Program-made: the position numbers and the translations under genes
The notes under the pieces: generated by a model
What the model was told of the DNA's origin: nothing
Seen by the model: only the letters and a program-made list of their open reading frames with translations
Databases searched by the model: none
Assembly: GCA_037953745.1 (NCBI GenBank)
Contig: JBAKBP010003177.1
Span: 62,001 to 126,000, forward strand
Length of the DNA stretch: 64,000 bases
Direction: 5' to 3'
Source: Lithodes maja
Taxonomy: Eukaryota > Arthropoda > Malacostraca > Decapoda > Lithodidae
In this document: positions 46,167 through 54,950 of the stretch, piece after piece
How the letters are laid out: every line of letters begins with the position of its first letter
Position numbering within the stretch: the first letter of the stretch is position 1

Positions 46167-46463
46167 TTTAATAGTGGCCCCTTCATCATTGACGATATTG
46201 CCTATTAATATAATAGTCTCCCTTCAACACCCGTGGCAGCAGTTTTGAATCTCCCCGCGGAAGGGTCAGGGAGTACTTCTTCATAAGTGCACGCTTAATT
46301 CTCTTATGGAATCGTCTTATGATTGGGTACCCTACAAAAAACACTTTGTAGAAAATAAAAAATAAAAATTTAACTTAATATCTGTTACATTATGGCTTTC
46401 CATGTGTGGATTTCCTGTGCGTGGCTTTTATACGCAGGCCCCCTAGCGGCCATAACTTCCTTC
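46167..46463 (+). repeat. Left inverted terminal repeat of DIRS-1
   Basis: From TTTAATAGTGGCCCC to GGCCATAACTTCCTTC. It is the reverse complement of 59898-60185 with about a dozen differences. The leader that follows (46464-47776) has no supported gene and ends in a run of about 14 G near 47748-47761, just before the gag start. Confidence 0.9.
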
Positions 46464-47776
46464 TCCCTTCCGCGGTCGTACCAGGCGGGCGGGTGTCCCT
46501 TGTGCTCCAACATCATTCGTCGTTCCTTCGCTTATCGTGAGTCATTACTCATTTGTATACATCTGCATTGTAGTGAACAAGGTTTAGATTAGCTAGCACG
46601 GGCTGCCCCATTGGTACGTCCGCAGGCAGTGTAAATTAGAGTACTATTGTAACAAGGCACCTACGCATCCCAGGATCTACGCGCCACGTGTGTTATTATT
46701 GTGTTGTTTTAGCGCCTTAGATTTTGATATTATAGCTAGGAGGCTACCATTCTACAAGATTATGCTTCAGGCCGTCACTTTGAGGCAGTTGCATATTAAA
46801 TTGTTGTTTTTTAGCAAATCCTCTAGTTCAAGCGTGGCTGCACGTGGTGCAGAGCCTTCTAGAGTTCGTATTTGCTTCTGGGCCCCTCTCGCGGGCCTCC
46901 CCCTCTGCGTGCTGCTGCTGCTGGGTTGTCGGAGCGTCAGTTCATCCTGTGTTGTTTCGTCGGGCCTCGTGGCCAGCCTCAATAGGGGTCTCCAATATAG
47001 GCTAGAGGTAATTTATTATTATAAATTCTCTGTTATTATTATTATGCCTACTGTATGTGTGCCCCTGAGTTGTGCTTCATGTGTGCGCTACATGTTTTGT
47101 TGGAGACGTCCCTATATATGAGTGGGGTTTTGGAGGGGGTGTCTTTTACATATAATAGCCTTCCCCTCTAAAATTTTTGGTTGTTTTCTCCGGCGGCTTT
47201 CTCAGCAAGGCCTCTGTCTCCTCGTCTCGCAGACGAGTAAGGAAGCAAACAAATGTCCCGGCGTGGTACGCTGAACCACAATCCTTCCGGCGGAAAATGC
47301 GAATTCCTAAGGGAGCAACCTCGGCCTGCCGAGTGAACTCGCCCTGACCTATTTGTCACGCGGCAAGACTTCCCTCGCCCGGCGTGACAGTCAAGTTGCA
47401 AGTGTTATGATACGTAATACAAGCACGTTACCTATCTTTCTAAATTCAATAGTCACAGATAATTAAACACTTGAGGTCACGAGGGCCAGTGACACTTTGT
47501 CACAGATAAGCAGTTCCAATCAGTTTAAACGGAAAACCCCAGATTTTTCATGGTCAGGTCCAGCGGAAGGTTAGAGTAGCTGTGGCTATAGCTAATTTTC
47601 CGGCGGACTTGAGGTAGGATGTATTGACACCTCGCAGGTTATCCTTATGAGCATTGATTCCTGGAAATTTTCTATTTCCAGATTCCCCAGCACTACAGTT
47701 TCAACAGGCCCGGCGGCTGGTGGGTGGCTGATTCTGGCGGGAGGGGTGGGGGGGGGGGGGGAGCCCTAGTTCCATC

Positions 47777-49153
47777 ATGTCTCGGTTTGATCTGTGTGCT
47801 ACTCCTACCTATTCATTATTACCAGTATTTGCTCACAAACTCTGTATAAAATGTGTGAAATGCATAGATCGCTCTAGGGGTTTGTGGGTGTCCAAACGTT
47901 GTTCAATTTGTTCCGACTTGAAGGCGGCGGTATTTACTAATAAAGACCTGTCTTGCTTGGCAGCGTTAAAAGAAATAAAGAAAATTTTTAACGTTTACTC
48001 CAAAGATACTGCCCATAAGGCTCTTCATTGTGATGACGACGCCCTGTGGGACCATTTAGTTATCAAATCGCCTTTGGTTAAATCAACTCCAATTAAATCT
48101 ACTAAGCCTAAAGCGAAATCTAAAACCCTTTCAAAAGAGGTAGTGAGTAGCAGTAGTAGCAATGAGAGTGAGATTGCCGAGGCTCCCCCCCCCCGACCGA
48201 ACCAAGCGGAGGCGGTCGCCTTCCCCACGACATAAATCAAGGTCACGGTCGAGATCTCCCAACAGACAGTCCCGGCACTCATCGGAGGAGTCGTCCAGAT
48301 CGACCAAACGCCGTCGTGAGGAACCTGTTACTGCCCCTATGAAGCCGGCCAGTACAGGGCGAAGTAGTAGCCGGAAGGATACCATACAGCCACCTCCGCC
48401 CTCTACCCCTACCTCCAGCACGCCCACAGTCCAGTCCGGCGACTCAGAGGTAGGGACGGAGGACATAGAACCTAGTCCCAGTCATGAACAGTCATTGAGT
48501 GTACCACAGGATTTCACATTTGCAATTCCAAAGTTAACACATGTACCATGTAAAGGCTCTTCGGTTGGACCAAGTCGAGTCTTAGCGGATCAGTATATAG
48601 AGGTTTACCTTCAGGTTCAAATACTTTTGATGACTCTCAGGTAATTAAAGACTCACAGCCACCTTCGGCGCGCGACCGGGGGTGCTGGCGTCAATCTGAA
48701 CCATGTCAACATAATGTTAGAATTAATCAGGTAACAGATAGGGAGTGTAATGACAGTGAAGTGTTACCCTCGTCAGGACCTGATTTAGTTTGGCCGCTGG
48801 GGGACCAAGCGCCGGAATCACACCAAGACATACCGGAAGTGCTTGAGTTACAGAGAGAGCCGGAGGAGGTGAACTTACCCTCGGCTCAATCAGGTATTAT
48901 GTTTGAGGAGTCAAAAGCCAGTACCCAATCTTCCAGGAGTTCTCACAGTAAGTGTGTTACCACGGATGAGTGTAGGAATTGTTTTTTACACCATACGTAC
49001 ATGAGATAAGTGACATATTACATAGGGTTATGCGGCAGTACCATGTCTCTGCCTCCCCTGATATTCTCTCTAGTCAACCGGTAGCTTCCCCGAGTAGCTT
49101 CACGATAAGACCATTAGAGCCTTCAGGTTTTACCACCCCTAAGTCCTCTTTAC
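47777..49153 (+). pseudogene. DIRS Gag, N-terminal part, frameshifted and cut by piggyBac
   Basis: The frame starts MSRFDLC with a cysteine cluster (C23, C26, C29, C42, C45) that may bind zinc. It then shifts at a run of ten C at 48185-48194 into an arginine/serine-rich segment (SPSPRHKSRSRSRSP) and shifts again near 48600. A third shift occurs at the T run near 48980. The Gag sequence stops at the TTAA at 49154, where piggyBac is inserted. Arginine/serine-rich and acidic low-complexity Gags are usual in DIRS elements. Two of the three shifts fall in homopolymers, so base-calling error is possible. Confidence 0.7.
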
Positions 49154-49377
49154 TTAACCCGGGAGCTGCTGGGAGACTCTTAAGAGTTCCCCCGGCGGAC
49201 TGCGGGAAGACTCTCCAGAGTAACGCTTTTGAACGCGTACCAAAACCGCGCGTTAATAGTCAGGCGGCTGAAAATTGGTGTGGATATAGTACTACGTGTC
49301 AACTCTCGATACCACCCCGCCAAACGCTCTCCCCGCACTCGTGCAAGCACCACCGCGCCAGTAACCAAGCAATAGTC

Positions 49378-52300
49378 ATGGAGCCCACACGTCCCTCACG
49401 CTCGCTCCCTGATGACACAACCAGCCCTCCTTCTGGTGGTGTTAGCCGCCGTGGAAGGCAGAGGGTGGCTGCCAAAGACCCTAGCTACCAGTACGACACG
49501 CCCTACAGCTCTGAGGACGAAACACCAGCACCCAAAGCACAAAAAACACGTGCAAGCAGGGCAATGGCACAGAGGTCATTGGTCTTTCGGGACACTGCCA
49601 CCACAACCCAGGCCACTGCAACAACCACTACCACCACTGCCACCCCTGCCACCCCTGCCACCCCTGCCAGCGATGCAGGAGGCCGCCCTAGGGCTGCAAA
49701 ACCTGCGGGGGCAGGAAAAATTAAAGGCACGGGCGTAGGGAAAAGATCCCGTACGCCAGCCACAGTGCCCCTACCACCACCACCACCACCACCAGCCGCC
49801 GCCCCTGGCCCGGCTGCCGCCGCCGCCCCTGGCCCGACTGCCGCTGCCGCCCCTGCTGCCCCTGCCAGCGACGCAGGAGGCCGCCCTAGGGCTGCAAAAC
49901 CTGCGGGGGCAGGAAAAATTAAAGGCACGGGCGTAGGGAAAAGATCCTGTACGCCAGCCACAGTGCCCCTACCACCACCACCACCGCCAGCCGCCGCCCC
50001 TGGCCCGGCTGCCGCCGCCACCCCTGGCCCGGCTGCCGCCGCCGCCCCTGGCCCGGCTGCCGCTGCCGCCCCTGCTGCCCCTGCCGCCCCTGCTGCCCCT
50101 GCCGCCCCTGCTGCCCCTGCCGCCCCTGCCCAAGGAACAGGGAAGGGGAAGGGGAAGGGGAAGGGGAAAGGGAGAGGGAAAGCGACTGCTGGCCCTGCTG
50201 TCCCTGGTGGCCCTGCTGCCCCTGTTGCCCCTGCTGCCCCTGTTGCCCCTGCTGCCCCTGCCGCCCCTGCCCAAGGAACAGAGAGAAGGGCGACAGGCAC
50301 CACCATCATCTTGCCATCAAGGCCACGCACCACTGCTGCCCCTGCCGCCGCCTCTGCCGCCGCCTCTGCCGCCGCCTCTGCCGCCGCCCCTACCGCCACC
50401 TCTGCTGTCCCTGTCCATAAGACACCCTCGCGTGCAAAAATTACCCGGAAAACTCTGACACCATCAAAATATGGCGCCCTGCTGTTTGATGGTGATTCGC
50501 AGGACATTGGCAGCCAAGGTTTTGACGACGAAGACCTAGCACGGGACCAAGGGTGGGGGGATTTGGGAGTGAACAGTGGGAGTGAGTCAGACGTCGGCGA
50601 CGAAAATGAGGAAGGTCATCGTCTGTCTAGTGAAGAGGAGGGTGATGATGATCAAGTGCTGTATCGCGATCATGGAAGCGATATTTCAGACGATGAAGCA
50701 GACGCAGACGGCATTCCGATCCCTGGCTTGCCTTCGTTCGATTGGTCTGACGGGGTCAATTTTGTACCTGACGTGCCCCAGTTCAATCCTGGGACGTCAG
50801 GTACAACTGACGACTGGCCCTGTGACGAGCACGCGAACGAAAGCGACTTCTTCCTCGCTTTTTTCGATTTTGAGGTAATGACGTTCATCGTTGCCCAAAC
50901 AAACGCCTACTACAGGTGGGTGTTTGGCCGATTGGACGTCCTTTCTCCAAAAGCGAGAATACGAGGCTGGGTGGATACGACTGTGGAAGAATTTATGACG
51001 TTCTTTGCCTTGTTGTTCCTCATGCCTCTGATCAAGAAGCATGTGTTGCAACACTATTGGAAGCACGACCCTCTCATCGCCACCCCAACTTTCAATAAGT
51101 TCATGACTCGTGACAGATTTTTGTTGCTGCTAAGATTTATGCACTTTGCAGACAACGAAAATCCTAACAGGATTGACAGGATATGGAAAGTTCGGAATGT
51201 GTTCACCATGTTGTTGGAGAGGTTTAGGAAATACTTTTACCCCTTCCTCAATTTGGTGATTGACGAGTCGCTCGTGCTCTTCAAAGGACGTCTTGTTTTC
51301 AAACAGTATATCCCCTTGAAAAGGCATAGGTTCGGAATCAAGCTCTTCGTTTTGTGTGACTGCGAAACTGGAATAGTGCTTGACATGATCATGTACACAG
51401 GCACTGACATTGACATCCCGAAAGCCGCTGCCAATGACCCCATGGGCATGTCAGGTGCCATCGTCAGGAAAATGTTGGCACCTTACCTGGGCAAAGGCCA
51501 CATCATCTACACTGACAACTGGTATACTTCTCCTGCTCTCTGCCAGTTTCTTCATGACAACCAAACGGGGTCATGTGGGACTGTCAGAAAGACAAGAAAG
51601 TTTATGCCAAAATTCACAGGTGATGTCATTCCTCTCACAGATGCCTCCTCCAGTGACATACCTTCAGAAGACGACCTGGCCCAGGAACACCGCGAGAGGC
51701 ATGTGCGAAGAAGGCGACGAAAGGGGCAGAAATACAAGCAGCTCGAAAAGTGTGGGAAAGTGATAGCCCTGAAGTGGAAGGATAAGCGAGACGTCCACCT
51801 GCTTTCCACCGTCCACACAGGTGCCCAGATGGATTCTGGCAAAATCCACTACAGAACCAGGAAGACCATCTACAAGCCCGACATGGTGGTGGACTACACC
51901 AAAAACATGCGCATGGTGGACAAGTCTGACTGTCAGCTGTCAGGCGTTGAGTGTCTGAGGAAGACTGTGAAGTGGTATCACAAGCTCTTCCTCCACCTTG
52001 TTGACATAACGATGCTGAACGCCTACAACTTGTGGTTGGTCAAAAAGAATATGGCCCCAAACCAGAAACTTAAATTCCGGGAGTTCGTGTACAACGTCTC
52101 ATACCAACTCCTGGAGAAGTATGGCACCACCACTCACAGACGTACGGCATGGCGTGGGGATCACGTTCCTGACCGAGTGCAGGTGGGTGTCCAAAGACAC
52201 TACCTGATCAGCACCGAGGTGATTGGCACTCGTCACAGGCAGGTGCAGTGCATCGTCTGCAGCTCCAGTGTCAGGAAACCCCATGTCCCAAAAAGAGTCA

Positions 52301-52380
52301 CCTCAATGTGCGCAGAGTGCAAAGTTCCACTCTGCATGGGCGAGTACTTCAGGGACTACCACACCTTCAAAAAATTTTGA
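49378..52380 (+). CDS. piggyBac transposase, open over 1000 residues
   Basis: This gene would cut and paste at TTAA sites. I chose the methionine at 49378 because it is the first after the terminal repeat. The frame is also open further upstream into DIRS gag. Residues 1-420 are low complexity, rich in proline and alanine, with a 66-residue module repeated once (49666 and 49864, SDAGGRPRAAKPAGAG) and a basic GKGKGKGKGRGK run. An acidic stretch follows (about 510-590). The DDE domain has candidate catalytic aspartates D629 (VIDESLVLFKG), D713 (IYTDNWYTS) and D848 (MRMVDKSD). A C-terminal cysteine-rich finger uses C958, C961, C978, C981 and C986 with a following YH. Typical piggyBac proteins are 550-700 residues, so the length comes from the N-terminal extension. 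It appears intact. Confidence 0.92.
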   Translation: MEPTRPSRSLPDDTTSPPSGGVSRRGRQRVAAKDPSYQYDTPYSSEDETPAPKAQKTRASRAMAQRSLVFRDTATTTQATATTTTTTATPATPATPASDAGGRPRAAKPAGAGKIKGTGVGKRSRTPATVPLPPPPPPPAAAPGPAAAAAPGPTAAAAPAAPASDAGGRPRAAKPAGAGKIKGTGVGKRSCTPATVPLPPPPPPAAAPGPAAAATPGPAAAAAPGPAAAAAPAAPAAPAAPAAPAAPAAPAQGTGKGKGKGKGKGRGKATAGPAVPGGPAAPVAPAAPVAPAAPAAPAQGTERRATGTTIILPSRPRTTAAPAAASAAASAAASAAAPTATSAVPVHKTPSRAKITRKTLTPSKYGALLFDGDSQDIGSQGFDDEDLARDQGWGDLGVNSGSESDVGDENEEGHRLSSEEEGDDDQVLYRDHGSDISDDEADADGIPIPGLPSFDWSDGVNFVPDVPQFNPGTSGTTDDWPCDEHANESDFFLAFFDFEVMTFIVAQTNAYYRWVFGRLDVLSPKARIRGWVDTTVEEFMTFFALLFLMPLIKKHVLQHYWKHDPLIATPTFNKFMTRDRFLLLLRFMHFADNENPNRIDRIWKVRNVFTMLLERFRKYFYPFLNLVIDESLVLFKGRLVFKQYIPLKRHRFGIKLFVLCDCETGIVLDMIMYTGTDIDIPKAAANDPMGMSGAIVRKMLAPYLGKGHIIYTDNWYTSPALCQFLHDNQTGSCGTVRKTRKFMPKFTGDVIPLTDASSSDIPSEDDLAQEHRERHVRRRRRKGQKYKQLEKCGKVIALKWKDKRDVHLLSTVHTGAQMDSGKIHYRTRKTIYKPDMVVDYTKNMRMVDKSDCQLSGVECLRKTVKWYHKLFLHLVDITMLNAYNLWLVKKNMAPNQKLKFREFVYNVSYQLLEKYGTTTHRRTAWRGDHVPDRVQVGVQRHYLISTEVIGTRHRQVQCIVCSSSVRKPHVPKRVTSMCAECKVPLCMGEYFRDYHTFKKF

Positions 52381-52384
52381 GTGT

Positions 52385-52490
52385 CGCCCTGCCCTGCCCT
52401 GCCCTGCCCTGCACTGCCCTGCCCTGCCCTGCACTGCCCTGCCCTGCACTGCCCTGCCCTGCCCTGCCCTGCCCTGCCCTGCCCTGGACT
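52385..52490 (+). repeat. (CCCTG)n pentamer array
   Basis: About 20 units of CCCTG, some changed to CACTG, begin within a few bases after the transposase stop. Confidence 0.92.
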
Positions 52491-52990
52491 CGCCCCCTGC
52501 CCAGCCCTGTCCTGGACTCGCGCCCTACCTTACCTGACCTGACCTAATTGATCACGCTACCTCATAATGTAACATATATATTATATAATGTATAAGTTCC
52601 AAAGATGTCCCTGTGATATAGCTTTTACATTATATAATTGTATGTTTCATTATTTAGTTTATAAGTTTCAAATATTTACATGTAATATGCCTTATTTTTT
52701 TATTATATCAATATATATGTTTGTTATTAGCCAAAGTCATGTGTATATAATTATTTTCTTACCTCAAATGAATTGTACAAAAATAAATATGTTTCAACAA
52801 ATCCTGTCAAACCTACTAAGATAATAAAAAAAAAACAATAATAAAAAAAAACACAAGGTCATGTCATTGTATTCTTACAATATGATATATTCTATGAATA
52901 TTTCATATTTATTGAATACAATGGCATGATCTTGTAAAAAATTTTTTTTATCAAAAATGTTCTAGACAATATAAAACCTTCCCCATAACC

Positions 52991-53070
52991 CCCTCCTGGA
53001 TTCGATCACATAACCCTAGCACACTTTGAGTTTTCCAGTCCGCGACCTTACCAACCATGCCACAGGAGCT
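52991..53070 (-). repeat. Serine-tRNA-like sequence (SINE or tRNA pseudogene)
   Basis: On the minus strand it reads TGGCATGGTTGGTAAGG, then CGGACTGGAAAACTC, then TGATCGAATCC. The middle resembles the anticodon arm of serine tRNA with anticodon GGA, and the last is a near-match to the B box. The acceptor stem does not pair well, so a working tRNA is unlikely. Confidence 0.4.
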
Positions 53071-54159
53071 CATACCAAATATCACTCAAAACTTTGTGTC
53101 TACAATCGAAATGACAATATACAAAAAAAAATGAATTATCCCACCAATTTACGTTTGTAAATTGATGGGATTATCAATTATATCATGCCAAGGTTTATGA
53201 AAGTTTGTCTCTGTCAAGAATTAGTAATTATATAACTTTATTCTGTCCAAAATTGCCAAAACATTCAGCAAAATTGCCCCTCTCAGTGCGACTCCACTCA
53301 TTTTCACACGGTCAAGCGGTGACCCTTGCCGCTCCCTTTATGCCCCAGCTACACCAGCCACAGCAGCTCTGTCTGGGAACAAAATTTGTATAAATACAAT
53401 AATGGATAAAATACTCTTCACAAATACATTTGTATTGTATAATATTGTAAATAAAAAAGAATAATAACTGTGTGGGTGTCGTAAATTGCTCAACCAGCTT
53501 TCTTATGTCTCGCCTACGCGCATATATTGGATTATACATAGTCATGACTGTCATACAAATAATTGCAGTAGGTCTCTAATATACATTTAGATTGCATATT
53601 ACTTGGAAATAAATAAGTAAACGTTTCTCTGGTGGCAATCTACCCTTTCGCAAGTGTAAGGAGACACCATTCTATATTTAGCCCTTTATCGCAAAAGGCA
53701 ATCTGCACGTGTTTATTGACCACCGTCGCTGGTGGTCTATAATATAGTACTTTATTGACAGTCAATGGCCTACATGTTTCTGTGGTACTTCACATGTGTC
53801 TAAAATGCAATGTCTGCTTGCATAAAAATGCAATTCTGAAGTCCATTTATACGTACGACATACGCATGTCTCAGCTTCTATCTATCTCTCTCTCTCTCTC
53901 TCCATTCCTGACTCATGTTATTGTAAAACTCTTGGTGGCAACAAACACCAGACACCTGGAAGACAAGGTTCAAAATCCCAAGCATCCATACGCCTCGGGC
54001 GCCTTCACAATTGTCACACAGCTGGTTATCTATCTAGAGATCTGCCTGCCTTCCTTCTCTTGACGACTCACTCACTCCCTCCCTGCACCCCTGCATGCCT
54101 CCCTCCCTCCCTCCCCCCCACCCCCCCCCAACCCACCCTTTCAGGCTTCCGTCTGCTAG

Positions 54160-54740
54160 AAACACATTCACAATTTGCGTAAATATCGCATCAATTGGGC
54201 TATATGCGGTATATTCCTTGTTATATGGGACGCCTACATACGTACACGTCTTTATTATAGCATGACAGTGCTCTAAATACAAGATTTACGTGATATTTAT
54301 GGCGTAACACACCCTCTCCCCCTTTCATTCCCAGCACAACTCACTCACACCTTGGTTCACGCATAGAAACTCTTTGATAATGTGCGTAAATATCGCATGA
54401 ATTGGTCAATATGCGGTATATATTTTGATATATGGCACGTATACATACGTACAAGTCTGTATTATAGCATGACAGTGCTCTACGTACAAGATATACGTGA
54501 TATGTATGGCGTAAACCACACTCTCAGCTCATAAATTGCCGCCAAACCTCCAACACATCTTCATTCCCGCCTACAAATTATCTTATAATTCCCTTATATA
54601 TTGCAATTTTTGGTCACTATGAGGTATATTCATTGTTATATGGGTGGCCTACACACGTATACATACTCTACATAGCCTAAAAGGGCTCAAAAATGGACAT
54701 ATACGTGATAATACGCCGTAACCCACCCCCTCCTCCCTCT
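54160..54740. repeat. Three diverged tandem units of about 210 bp
   Basis: Units begin near 54171, 54379 and 54589. Each carries, in order, CGTAAATATCGCAT or a variant, a GCGGTATAT block, ATATGG, a TACATACGTA block, TATAGCATGACAGTGCTC or a variant, and ACGTGATA...GGCGTAA. The third is the most diverged. Confidence 0.75.
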
Positions 54741-54950
54741 CCTTCTATCCCCTGCGCGCGTAAATATTCGGCAGGGAAATCTCGCCGCTCGATGACAATC
54801 TAGCCGCGCGGTGCCATTCGCTCCACATTTTTCAACTACGGACCGTTCCCCCACCCCCCCCAGACATTTTTTGGGGGGTCAAATATATATGGGCCGATAC
54901 CCGCAAACATTCCCTACACGATGATGTACTTTTTATCGAAATTTGCAATA

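Larger units (their letters stand above)
52381..54159. other. Non-coding 3' part of the piggyBac region
   Basis: After the pentamer array the sequence is AT-rich, with AATAAA near 52783 that could end the transposase transcript. It includes a tRNA-like stretch, a CT microsatellite near 53887-53901 and C-rich runs near 54090-54140. No gene is supported. Confidence 0.5.
49154..54950 (+). mobile_element. piggyBac element inserted in DIRS gag (right end not resolved)
   Basis: The left end, TTAACCCGGGAGCTGCTGGG, is followed by the ACTCTTAAGAGT palindrome and the CCGGCGGACTGCGGGAAGACTC block. About 63 of its first 69 bases match MITE family A. A full transposase gene follows. I could not find the family A right end or any convincing TTAA before DIRS coding sequence resumes near 54951. 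The right end is therefore lost, diverged or covered by other insertions, and the right coordinate is only a limit. Confidence 0.8.

Noticed and set aside
49503..50507. A 334-codon minus-strand frame rich in alanine and glycine
   Set aside because: Antisense of the proline/alanine repeats of the piggyBac transposase.
52385..52490. CRISPR-like array
   Set aside because: The repeat is a 5-bp microsatellite without spacers, and the DNA is animal.
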